A DNA stretch of 64,000 bases from Aureibaculum algae (GTDB lineage Bacteria > Bacteroidota > Bacteroidia > Flavobacteriales > Flavobacteriaceae), in the NCBI RefSeq assembly GCF_006065315.1, contig NZ_CP040749.1, positions 4,052,001 to 4,116,000 on the forward strand. Direction: 5' to 3'. Positions 45,812 through 54,450 of this stretch are shown piece after piece (the first letter of the stretch is position 1; each line of letters starts with the position of its first letter). The notes beneath the pieces were generated by a model, which saw nothing but the letters and a program-made list of their open reading frames with translations, had not been told where the DNA came from and ran no database searches. Made by a program: the position numbers and the translations under genes.

Positions 45812-46453
45812 TTAATTAGCTAAAGATTTATGAATCCAACCTATTACACGTTTAATGGCTTGTAAATAATTTATATTCTCAACACCTTCCAAGCCAACAT
45901 CTGAAAGCGTTTTTTTAACATCCTCAATTTCTGTAGATTCAGAATTAATTGTAATCACTTTTGCTCCATTAAACAGAACATTTGCAACTTCGCAAATACT
46001 GTTATTTACCATATAACCAAACCGTTCTTTATGCACATTAACCCTTTGCAGATTATCATTTGCATCAATCAATTCTAAAAATTCTTTGAGACCATAACTG
46101 TTTTTATTTAAGACAGGGGTTTCTACTTGGAAAGCAGGAAAAACATCCGTTATTAAAACCTCTTTAGAGATTGGAAATTCTCCTTTCATTAGTGGATTCC
46201 ATTGTTCTAAGCCATCAACTGTTTGTACATATGTTTTGATATCCATTTTACCATCTCTAATTTTGGTATTATTAATATCATTGGTTTTTGAAATAATATA
46301 TATTTCATCCGATTCTCGTTTCCATACACTCTGTGGTACTGGAACTGACAAACGAGCCATTAATTTAGCCTGCTTATCAAAATGCTGCCCAAAGGTTCTA
46401 AACTCAAAACGCGGTTTTGAAATTTCTCCTATTTTCATTGTTGAATTTGACAT
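45812..46453 (-). CDS. Uncharacterised protein, possibly a divergent CYTH-like domain
   Basis: About 213 residues from the ATG at 46453 (MSNSTMKIGEISKPRFEFRTFG); an upstream ATG at 46531 would overlap the preceding gene by 68 bp and give an unlikely leader. Strands such as FEFRTFG, DEIYIISKTND, NTKIRDGKMDIKTYV and GLEQWNPLMKGEFPI resemble the alternating charged strands of CYTH proteins, but ExExK is missing. It lies between the CYTH gene and the split lamin-tail/SdiA gene. Assignment to CYTH is a visual guess. Confidence 0.5.
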   Translation of the reverse strand: MSNSTMKIGEISKPRFEFRTFGQHFDKQAKLMARLSVPVPQSVWKRESDEIYIISKTNDINNTKIRDGKMDIKTYVQTVDGLEQWNPLMKGEFPISKEVLITDVFPAFQVETPVLNKNSYGLKEFLELIDANDNLQRVNVHKERFGYMVNNSICEVANVLFNGAKVITINSESTEIEDVKKTLSDVGLEGVENINYLQAIKRVIGWIHKSLAN

Positions 46454-46463
46454 CGTTTTTATT

Positions 46464-47987
46464 TTAATGATCTGGTTTATCAAATACGTATAATTTCTCT
46501 TCACTATCACTAACAATATAAATTTTATCATTAGCGATAACTACCCCTTCAGACTTCACAAAATCAATAGAATAACTTTTAATAACCTCTCCTTTTAAAT
46601 TACATTGATTAACCGTTTTACTCTGATCACTAACAATCCATAGTGCATCTATACTAGCATCATAAAATATTCCTGAATAGTCTTGTGCAAAAAGTAAGTG
46701 ATACTCATCAATAATTGAAAAATCTTCGGCTAAATGAATTAATTTTCCTGGGTCTTTTTCATTTAGAATATAGGTTGTTTTATCTTTTGAATTGTACGTA
46801 ACCCCTTCCATTCCACTATTTGGAGTTGTGTTTTCATATTCAATAGCATGTGTAATTGTTGTACCATCTGTTATGTTTAACTCAACAACTTCTTTTTTAA
46901 CTTCTTCGGCTAGTAATAACTTTCCTTCTGTATAGGTGCTTACTCCCTCTAAATCATTACCTACAAAAGCGAGTGTATCTAATACTTCACCAGTCAATGA
47001 CATTTAATAAACTTTAAGTGTTTGGTCACTAACCGTAAATAATTCATTATTTAGATAAGCTAAACCCGAGGGTTCAGGTACATCAATAGCATAACTTGCC
47101 TGTAAATTAAGATATTCATAAATTGTTCCGTTTGCTGCTTTTTTTGAATCATCCATAACTACCCATGTATCACTGCCGTCTGACACTCTCCCATAAGACC
47201 TTTCTTCATAAGCCGATAAATCCGGCAAGTCAATTTGATCGATAATAGTTCCTTCTGAATTAGTTAATGTAATTAGTTCTCCTCCTTTAGAAATTTTGAA
47301 ATTAGCTGAACCGTTTGTGTCTAAACCATCACAATTAAAAACCACATAACCACCTGATGAAATGACCATATTTGGTATTACCCAACTTGATCCACTATCT
47401 GCTAAAGAGTAGCCTGTTAAATCAATCTCTTGGGCTCCTCCATTATATAACTCTAACCAATCTGGAGAACCTGAAGCTTTAATTTCATTAATTTTCACTT
47501 TAATTTTACTTAAAGCATTATTATTTGAAGCTCCTTTAGTAGCAGCCGTAACCACCCACTGATCTCCACCATCAACCTCCCTACTATAAGAATTATCAGG
47601 TGTAATTGACAAATCTGGTGTAGTAACCTCATCTATTAAAATATCATTTTCATTATATAAATAGACAGATTCTCCACCAGCTGATATTTTGAAATTTGTA
47701 GATCCATTTGTGTCTAAACCATCACAGTCATAAGTTACAAAACCGTCTGCGGGTACAATACCACTTGGTACAGGCCATTTTGTTCCACTATCGGCTAAAG
47801 CATAACCCGTTAAATCAATTGCGGTAGTTCCTGAATTATATAATTCTATCCAATCTGGTCCAGTTGTAAATATTTCATTTAATTGAATTTCACTCGTAAC
47901 CAATTCATCGGGTTTCATAACATTATCATCTACACAACTAATTATCGTAAATAGAAATAATGCTAATAAATATCTTAAATTTTTCAT
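46464..47987 (-). pseudogene. Lamin-tail (LTD) x2 + SdiA-regulated domain lipoprotein, split by an in-frame stop
   Basis: 47987-47004 encodes a lipoprotein (lipobox FTIISC) with two lamin-tail domains (about 35-140 and 165-265: DLTGYALADSGTKWPVPSG and DLTGYSLADSGSSWVIPN) and then the first strands of an SdiA-regulated beta-propeller (EPSGLAYLNNELFTVSDQTLKVY). After TAA (47006-47004) the same frame continues with ATG at 47003 to 46464, carrying the rest of the propeller (VLDTLAFVGNDLEGVS, GMEGVTYNSKDKTTYILNEKDP, SGIFYDASIDALWIVSDQS). Both parts are in one frame with no gap. The second part alone has no signal peptide. Nonsense mutation, assembly error or real coupled reading remain possible. 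In similar surface loci such proteins occur with alkaline-phosphatase-like or phosphate-scavenging genes. Confidence 0.75.
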
Positions 47988-48053
47988 CTATTGAAATGTT
48001 AGTATAATCTATTAGCTTACACTAGTAATTACAGTTTGATTCCTATTTTTTTA

Positions 48054-48608
48054 TCACTGAACATTAAATACATTCCAAAGTATAGGGTCTTCTTTAAAAG
48101 CATCTGATTGGTCAGTTGTTCCACCTCCAGGGGTATCATCCAAATACATAGTGCCATCATTTGCATAATAATATTCAGCCTTATCGGTAGCAATACGAAC
48201 ATAAAAAGATACTTTTGAACCCGTTTCACTTAAAGAATCACCAGTATCAGTAGTTACATCTTTTAAATTAATGGTTACTCCTGTTTGAGTAAATGAAGTA
48301 TCATCTTCACCAGAAACTTTATTAGCTTTAACATAAACTGGAGTATCGCCAATAGCAAAATAAATTCGTGCTTCTGCTATTTCATCAGTACTATCATAAA
48401 TTAATACAACCGGAATATCTGTATCAGGAACAGGGTTTGTGGGGAACATAATACTTTTTAATGGTCCCTCAGTAGAAGTTGTGGTTTGATTAACAACAGC
48501 ATCATAAACAACAGCACCTGAATCATCTTTGAATACTTCATCCTCAACACAACTTATGGTTAAGGTAAAGGCAATAATAACAATTAATAAATATCTTAAA
48601 TTTTTCAT
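48054..48608 (-). CDS. Hypothetical lipoprotein
   Basis: 184 residues. Lipobox TISC (Cys20) after MKNLRYLLIVIIAFTLTISC; the first eight residues and upstream context are the same as in the lamin-tail protein downstream, suggesting a duplicated leader. The mature part is acidic, Thr-rich and beta-rich (EARIYFAIGDTPVYVKANK...SKVSFYVRIATDKAEYYY) like an Ig-type or SusE-like domain, without a family I can name. Second gene after the porin. Confidence 0.7.
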   Translation of the reverse strand: MKNLRYLLIVIIAFTLTISCVEDEVFKDDSGAVVYDAVVNQTTTSTEGPLKSIMFPTNPVPDTDIPVVLIYDSTDEIAEARIYFAIGDTPVYVKANKVSGEDDTSFTQTGVTINLKDVTTDTGDSLSETGSKVSFYVRIATDKAEYYYANDGTMYLDDTPGGGTTDQSDAFKEDPILWNVFNVQ

Positions 48609-48627
48609 TTTCTCTATTTTTTAATTC

Positions 48628-49995
48628 TTAAAAATCCATCTCTAATCTCATCGTTAGCATTCCAAAATCGTCACCTCCATTACCATTTGTCTCAATGACA
48701 TCTGCAGGATCTTTAGTTAAATCTCCATTAAGGTCATGTCCAATATATAATTTCCCTTTACCGTTGGCATATCTATCATTATTAGTATATACATAGTTCA
48801 CCATAAATTTAACATTGGGATTGAAATGATAGTTTAAACCAAATGTATATCCCTCTGCTGAACCTCCATAAACTTCGGCATCAAAATCATTAGCATCTAC
48901 ATAATCATACCTAAAAGCAAGTTCTAAATCACCATACTTTTTACCTCTAGATATACGCGTAAATTCACCTTCGGCTTTATTATAATTATATTTTCCACCA
49001 AACAATAAGTATCCTGCTTGTGCATAAAAACCGTCAATATTAACCGATGATAAATCATCCATTCTATTCACATTTACTATTTTATATTCGCTCTGAAACA
49101 TAAGCCCTTTATAAGCTCCTGCCAATTCAAAATCAAACATATTTGTATTGTCTACATTTAAAATATCATCGGTATCTATGTATTTTTTCCTGTTGATTGA
49201 TGAGTATGAACGTGTGCTATATCTAAATGAATTTGGAACCTCCGCAGTCGTTTGTGGTGTTCGATAGGTTGCTGCAACACCTAAATGCAGTACTTTGTCA
49301 TTATCAATAATTGGTCTATAAACCACTCTACCCGTAAAAGCATATCCTTCATCCAAACCGAAATCTTTATTAGCGTCTTGAGATAAAGTTACTTCTTCTA
49401 ATTCACCAACGGTATTAAAATGAGCTCCTCCAGATAATATATATTTATCTTTCCAGTGGTTGGCTTGGATACCTAAATGACGTGATGGGTCTAATTTCGA
49501 GGATAAAGAACGTTCTATAAAAGTTACATATCTAGAAGTTGTATTGGTTTCTAACCCAAAACTTTCTCGAAAATGACCAGCTTTAATATTTAAATCACCT
49601 GAATCAAAAGTATATTTAACATAAGCATCTTTTAACTCAACAGCTGAACCCGAAAAATCAAGGTCTAATTCACCATACCAATTATTCCATATAATGGCTT
49701 TAATGGCAAACCTAGCTCTACGAATTGTGGCACCATTCCCAATTGGATTCAATGCATCATTTGAAAAAATTCCACCATCAAACTGAATTCGATTATCAAA
49801 CCAAAGCGAATAACTTTTATCATCTGAGGTGAAATTTAGAATTCCATCTTGAGCTTCCCCATTCAAACTTAACCATTTAACTTCTCGTCCATACTGGTTT
49901 ATTCGAATAGAGTCATTCTTTTTTACATCTTGAGCATATGAACCAATACTGTAAAGGAATAATGCTATAATCAGTGCATAAAATTTATTTTTCAT
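48628..49995 (-). CDS. OprO/OprP-type phosphate-selective porin
   Basis: About 455 residues. Signal peptide MKNKFYALIIALFLYSIGSYA, then a 16-strand-like outer membrane barrel with the family signature IRRARFAIKAIIWNNWYGELDLDFSGSAVELKDAYVKY and AGHFRESFGLE. A second ATG seven codons upstream (50016) is possible; I choose 49995 because it starts the signal peptide directly. OprP/OprO of Pseudomonas pass phosphate and pyrophosphate/polyphosphate. First gene of the operon that continues with the lipoprotein, lamin-tail and CYTH genes. Confidence 0.88.
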   Translation of the reverse strand: MKNKFYALIIALFLYSIGSYAQDVKKNDSIRINQYGREVKWLSLNGEAQDGILNFTSDDKSYSLWFDNRIQFDGGIFSNDALNPIGNGATIRRARFAIKAIIWNNWYGELDLDFSGSAVELKDAYVKYTFDSGDLNIKAGHFRESFGLETNTTSRYVTFIERSLSSKLDPSRHLGIQANHWKDKYILSGGAHFNTVGELEEVTLSQDANKDFGLDEGYAFTGRVVYRPIIDNDKVLHLGVAATYRTPQTTAEVPNSFRYSTRSYSSINRKKYIDTDDILNVDNTNMFDFELAGAYKGLMFQSEYKIVNVNRMDDLSSVNIDGFYAQAGYLLFGGKYNYNKAEGEFTRISRGKKYGDLELAFRYDYVDANDFDAEVYGGSAEGYTFGLNYHFNPNVKFMVNYVYTNNDRYANGKGKLYIGHDLNGDLTKDPADVIETNGNGGDDFGMLTMRLEMDF

Positions 49996-50089
49996 TTTTT
50001 TTAATTTAATGTTCATTATATGTAATACTCTATACCATAATTATTGTACATCATCATTTATATAAATATTGAATTCAATTACATTAAAA

Positions 50090-50120
50090 AAATGAGGAGA
50101 AAATTACAATCTCCTCATTT
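50090..50120 (-). terminator. Terminator after hsp20
   Basis: Perfect 11-bp stem AAATGAGGAGA/TCTCCTCATTT with a 9-nt loop, T run on the minus strand, 12 bp after the hsp20 stop. Confidence 0.85.
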
Positions 50121-50131
50121 CAAAATAATTT

Positions 50132-50575
50132 TTAAGAAACTTCTATTACTTTTGGTGTATGTTTTTTCAATGCTTCTTTTTTGGCAAGATTGAATTTTAA
50201 GATTCCATCTTTATAAGAAGCTTTTACTTTTTCATCCTCAATACTATCTGGGAGTAATAAAGATCTTTCAAAAGAATCATAACTAAATTCCTTACAGGTA
50301 TAGTCATCTTCCTTCTCTTCTGTAGTGTTTGATTTTTTAGCCGAAATATTAAGATATCCATTATCAATATTTACGTCAAAATCTTTTTTTGAATAACCAG
50401 GAGCTGCTAACTCTACTTGAAAATCCTCATCTGTTTCCTTGATGTTTAAAGCGGGTTCATCCATTTTTTTATTAAGAAAATTGTCTTTAAAAAAATCATC
50501 ATTATTATTAAAAAAATCTGATGCCATAAGACTTCTCAATGGACTTGTTCTGTGTTTAAATTTTACGAGTGACAT
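50132..50575 (-). CDS. Small heat shock protein Hsp20
   Basis: About 147 residues from the ATG at 50575 (MSLVKFKHR); an in-frame ATG at 50599 would add eight residues inside the leader. Alpha-crystallin domain about 45-135 with PALNIKETDEDFQVELAAPGYSKKDFDVNIDNGYLNISAKK, SFERSLLLPDSI and the C-terminal I-x-I-like anchor KVIEVS. An ATP-independent holdase in the cytoplasm. Its promoter carries the shared Crp/Fnr-type palindrome. Confidence 0.94.
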   Translation of the reverse strand: MSLVKFKHRTSPLRSLMASDFFNNNDDFFKDNFLNKKMDEPALNIKETDEDFQVELAAPGYSKKDFDVNIDNGYLNISAKKSNTTEEKEDDYTCKEFSYDSFERSLLLPDSIEDEKVKASYKDGILKFNLAKKEALKKHTPKVIEVS

Positions 50576-50610
50576 AATTTTACATTTTAAATTAAACAAT
50601 TAATTTGATG

Positions 50611-50653
50611 TAAATTTATCACCCAAATACGCTACTAAAAATGACCTGAGTCA
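50611..50653 (-). promoter_or_regulatory. Crp/Fnr-type operator and promoter of hsp20
   Basis: On the minus strand TGACTCAGGTCA (50653-50642), then TAAATTTA (50618-50611), a 7-of-8 match to the -7 box. The centre-to-box distance is 29.5 bp, as for the ligD-like and peroxiredoxin promoters. Confidence 0.7.
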
Positions 50654-50730
50654 GTAAGGTCTTTTTTTTATTAACATTAATCATTAAAAAAAGAACGGAT
50701 TCAAAAGCTTAACTTGTAACTTGAAAACAA

Positions 50731-50764
50731 AAAAAAAGCTTCCAATTTATTGGAAGCTTTTTTC
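50731..50764 (-). terminator. Terminator of the maltodextrin operon
   Basis: Perfect 11-bp stem AAAGCTTCCAA/TTGGAAGCTTT with a 4-nt loop, A/T tracts on both sides, 14 bp after the last GH13 stop. Confidence 0.9.
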
Positions 50765-50777
50765 TATTTTTAAAACC

Positions 50778-52445
50778 TTACATGATGAGAGGTTCTAATA
50801 ACACAATGGTATAATTTGAATTCATAATTACTTTTCCATTTTCAACTTTAACTGAAGTGTTTGAATATGCCTCATGTAACTCCATACCCTCTTTAAAAAC
50901 TGAAGATACCTTAATTTCTTTTTTCCCTTTTGGTAAATCCAAACCTATAACCACTGTATCTGTGAAATCTCCTTTCGTATACACTCTTGAAAACACATAG
51001 GGTGTATCAGAAATTTTTTTATGCCTTCCGGCTCCAACAGCAGGGTGTGAATTTCTAAAGTTACCCAACTTTTGCCAATGTAATAATATTCCATTTGTCT
51101 TAGCATTAGCATTAATACTGTCCCAATTCATAAAAGAACGTAACGTAGCATCTCCTTGAGTACCTTCTATAATTAGGTCTCTTGCCGATTCATCACCATA
51201 ATAGGTTTGTGAAGTACCTGGTGTTAAGTATAAAATATTGGCTGTCTGTTCCGATTTTTTTCTTTCCGGATCAAACGGTTGTCCGTCATCATGTGAGGTT
51301 AAATAGTTTAAAACGCTGTACCCTTTTAGGGTTGTATTTAAAAGAGAATCATATTTTACAAAAATACTATCGTAGGTTTTTGTGGCATCATATTTTAATT
51401 CAAAATTAATTAATGCATTAAAACTTTTATCAAAATAATTGACTTTTTTATCACCAAAATCAAAGGCTTTCCCTGCACTTATACCATAATTATATACTTC
51501 ACCCACCATATAAAAATTAGTATCATCTAACACTTTTTCAGGATTGTTTTTCTTCCATTCTGCGAAAGCAACATCACACGCTGTTCTGAACTCTTGCCAT
51601 ACATTTTCTTCTGTATGTTTTACCGTATCAACCCGATAACCATCAATACCAAATTCAGTAATATAATCTGTTAACCACTTTATGATGTAATAGCGTGGAG
51701 CTCTAGGATAGCCTGTTCTTTCAAAAAAAGCATCTAGCTCTTTCACTTCTTGAGCATAGCGTCCTTCTTTCTTCCATTTTTCGACCAATTGAGGAGGTAA
51801 GCCAACCTCTTCATTGCTTTCTGTTTTAATATCTGGTAGGTTTTCAACTAACGTACACGCAGTAGTACTTTCATAATCTTCGTAGGTACAAGCAGGTGCT
51901 GTTCGTACCCATTCGGCAGGCCAAACCGGGTCCTTTTCAGTCACAGGACCGGTATGATTTATTACGGCATCTAATAAAATCCGTATTCCATTTTTATGAG
52001 CAACTTCTACCAATTCTTTGACGTCTTCTTTCGTTCCAAAATTCGGATCAATAGCTGTCCAATCTTTTGTCCAATACCCATGAAAACCATAAGTAATTCC
52101 TGTTCCTTCATTTGTACCACCGTGAATTTGCTCTACTATTGGTGTCATCCAAATCGCATTAATACCTAAATCAGTAAAATAACCTTCTTTAATTTTCTGT
52201 GTGATACCTTTTATATCTCCTCCTTCAAAACCTCTTAATTTAGCAGCTTCTTCAGTGCGTTCAAAATTAATATCATTAGCTGGGTCTCCATTATTAAATC
52301 TATCCGTTAATAAAAAATATAGATTTGCTGCTTCCCAGACAAACGGAGTTTTCGATTCTGTTATTTCTGTAGGTTTTTGTTCTTTTTTGTTTGAACAACT
52401 GAAAAGGATAAAAGAAACTAATAGCGGTATTATGTATTTCTTCAT
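50778..52445 (-). CDS. GH13 alpha-amylase-type lipoprotein
   Basis: About 555 residues from the ATG at 52445; lipobox ILFSCS. GH13 regions in order: DAVINHTGP (region I), GIDGYRVDTVKH with nucleophile Asp (II), MVGEVYNYG with acid/base Glu (III), and YLTSHDDGQPF (IV). A long insertion between I and II is Cys-containing (TAPACTYEDYESTTACT), as in cell-envelope alpha-amylases. It probably attacks maltodextrin or starch at the outer membrane or in the periplasm. Last gene of the operon. Confidence 0.93.
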   Translation of the reverse strand: MKKYIIPLLVSFILFSCSNKKEQKPTEITESKTPFVWEAANLYFLLTDRFNNGDPANDINFERTEEAAKLRGFEGGDIKGITQKIKEGYFTDLGINAIWMTPIVEQIHGGTNEGTGITYGFHGYWTKDWTAIDPNFGTKEDVKELVEVAHKNGIRILLDAVINHTGPVTEKDPVWPAEWVRTAPACTYEDYESTTACTLVENLPDIKTESNEEVGLPPQLVEKWKKEGRYAQEVKELDAFFERTGYPRAPRYYIIKWLTDYITEFGIDGYRVDTVKHTEENVWQEFRTACDVAFAEWKKNNPEKVLDDTNFYMVGEVYNYGISAGKAFDFGDKKVNYFDKSFNALINFELKYDATKTYDSIFVKYDSLLNTTLKGYSVLNYLTSHDDGQPFDPERKKSEQTANILYLTPGTSQTYYGDESARDLIIEGTQGDATLRSFMNWDSINANAKTNGILLHWQKLGNFRNSHPAVGAGRHKKISDTPYVFSRVYTKGDFTDTVVIGLDLPKGKKEIKVSSVFKEGMELHEAYSNTSVKVENGKVIMNSNYTIVLLEPLIM

Positions 52446-52513
52446 TTTATTATTTTTTAAAAATTTGGGATGCCCCACTTCTAAATTTCAATCTTACGTT
52501 TGAGCAACGCTAC

Positions 52514-52545
52514 TTTCCATTCGACTCCGCTCAGGCTGAAGGAAG
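52514..52545. repeat. REP-like element GACTCCGCTCAGGCTGA
   Basis: Single copy of the sequence TTCGACTCCGCTCAGGCTGAA between two GH13 genes. Closely similar sequences (TTCGACTCCGCTCA..., reverse TGAGCGGAGTCGAA) are scattered through many bacterial genomes as REP-type repeats; only one copy is in this window. Confidence 0.55.
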
Positions 52546-52560
52546 GGAATTTTATTACTC

Positions 52561-54444
52561 TTATTTTAATTTCAAAATAAAGGACTCTAAAGGTTCTACA
52601 TCTATTCTAATATAACCCACCCCCTTTTCTACTTTTAATGTGGGTTTATTTTTATGATAGATTTGGTCTTCCGTTTCATATTCCCCATCCTTTAAATTCC
52701 ATTTTTTGATAATATCATTGGGTACCTGCAAGTCAAATCCATAATGATTACTGTCATTAAAATTTGAAACAATTATTAATTTTTCAGCAGCATCCCAACG
52801 TACATAAGACAGCACCTTATCATTATACCATTCCGTATGGTATCTATTATGATGATGAATATCTTGATACGCACCCATCATCGCTGAACTATTAATGGTA
52901 AAGTTTAACAACCGCTTATAAAAATCTCTTAGAGATTTTTCCTCATCGGTAGATGAACCTCCATCAAATTTTTTATCATTCACCCAACGTTGTAAATTTG
53001 GTACGCCAATATAGTCGAAAATAGAAGTTCTCGATGGACTTCCAAAACCCGCATTCTCTGCACCAGGCTCACCCAATTCTTGACCAAAATAGATTAAAGT
53101 TGGTGACGTACTAATAGTTGCAGAAATAACCATTGCCGGCTTTCCTTTTAAGGCATTACCTGCAAATTCAGGACTTGCAATTCGTTGTTCGTCATGATTT
53201 TCTAAAAAATGAAGCATGTGATGCTCAATATCTTTCTTCCATTTTTCAATATCTGCAATATGATCAGTAGAGCCATGACCTTGCATAATATTCTTAATGG
53301 TATCATAAAGCTGTACTTTATCGTATAGATAATCCATTTTCCCTTTACGGATATAATCTCGATACAAATCAGGATTGTACACCTCAGCCATTAAAAATGC
53401 ATTTTCATTTTTCATCTTTATAGCAGAGTTCATATAACTCCAAAACTCAACTGGAACCATTTCAGCCATATCATATCGAAAGCCATCTACTCCCATTTCT
53501 ATCCAATACAAAGCAATATCTTTAAATTTAACCCATGAGCTTGGCACTTTTTTATCCTTCCAGAAATCAAAATGCTTTTGATAATTTTTGTTCTCAAAGC
53601 CTTCTGGTAATTCGTTAAAATCTTTTCTGCCATCGGGACTCACCCCATAATTAATTTTCACTGTTTCATACCAGTCATTTACATCTGGCTGAGCTGCTCT
53701 TGAACCATTACCTGTCCATTTTGCAGGATATTCTTCAAACCTATGATCAGCAAGTGGATTGTTTTCACCCCCTAGTGGTTGATACCCATTTTGCCATTCA
53801 GGTACTTTAAAGGCCTCTCCTGGAACATAATAAAAATTATTATTGACGTCATAAACAACTGTTTTGTCATCTTTAGCACCAAAATCATCTACCCCTTCTG
53901 GATTGGTTAATCCTTGATAATTACGAGCAACATGGTTTGGAACAATGTCAATAATCAGTTGCAGCCCCGCTTTATGGGTGCGTTTAATTAAGGCTTTAAA
54001 TTCGGCTAATCTTTTCGCAGGGTTATCGGCTAAATCAGGATTTACATTATAATAATCTTTAACGGCATAGGGAGAACCAGCACGTCCTTTAACTACATCA
54101 GGGTCATCATTTGAAATACCAAACTCTGTATAATCTCTAATTACATCATGATGAGGAATACCTGTGTACCAAATATGAGTTACCCCTAAATCCTTAATTT
54201 TCTTCAACGCTTTATCGGTAAAATCACTAAATTTTCCAACTCCATTTTCCTCGATGGTTCCCCAAGGTTTATTTGTCGTATTTGTGTTTCCAAATAATCT
54301 CGTAAACACTTGATAAACCACTTTTTTATGAGCACTTTTTTCTATTTTCATAGTTTGTTTTTCTTCTGGTTGTTTTTCTTTATCACATGCTACAAAAATG
54401 GTAACTAGCATAAAGAATAATATATATATTTTATTTGATCTCAT
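52561..54444 (-). CDS. GH13 alpha-amylase-type lipoprotein
   Basis: 627 residues, lipobox FVAC (Cys20). GH13 regions: DIVPNHVAR (I), GVDGFRYDMAE (II, nucleophile Asp), FLMAEVYNPD (III, acid/base Glu) and HFLENHDEQR (IV). A different subfamily from the GH13 at 50778, with insertion ...GVDDFGAKDDKTVVYDVNNNFYYVPGEAF. Surface or periplasmic hydrolysis of alpha-glucans. The gap to the esterase gene upstream is only 6 bp. Confidence 0.93.
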   Translation of the reverse strand: MRSNKIYILFFMLVTIFVACDKEKQPEEKQTMKIEKSAHKKVVYQVFTRLFGNTNTTNKPWGTIEENGVGKFSDFTDKALKKIKDLGVTHIWYTGIPHHDVIRDYTEFGISNDDPDVVKGRAGSPYAVKDYYNVNPDLADNPAKRLAEFKALIKRTHKAGLQLIIDIVPNHVARNYQGLTNPEGVDDFGAKDDKTVVYDVNNNFYYVPGEAFKVPEWQNGYQPLGGENNPLADHRFEEYPAKWTGNGSRAAQPDVNDWYETVKINYGVSPDGRKDFNELPEGFENKNYQKHFDFWKDKKVPSSWVKFKDIALYWIEMGVDGFRYDMAEMVPVEFWSYMNSAIKMKNENAFLMAEVYNPDLYRDYIRKGKMDYLYDKVQLYDTIKNIMQGHGSTDHIADIEKWKKDIEHHMLHFLENHDEQRIASPEFAGNALKGKPAMVISATISTSPTLIYFGQELGEPGAENAGFGSPSRTSIFDYIGVPNLQRWVNDKKFDGGSSTDEEKSLRDFYKRLLNFTINSSAMMGAYQDIHHHNRYHTEWYNDKVLSYVRWDAAEKLIIVSNFNDSNHYGFDLQVPNDIIKKWNLKDGEYETEDQIYHKNKPTLKVEKGVGYIRIDVEPLESFILKLK

Positions 54445-54450
54445 TGCTTC

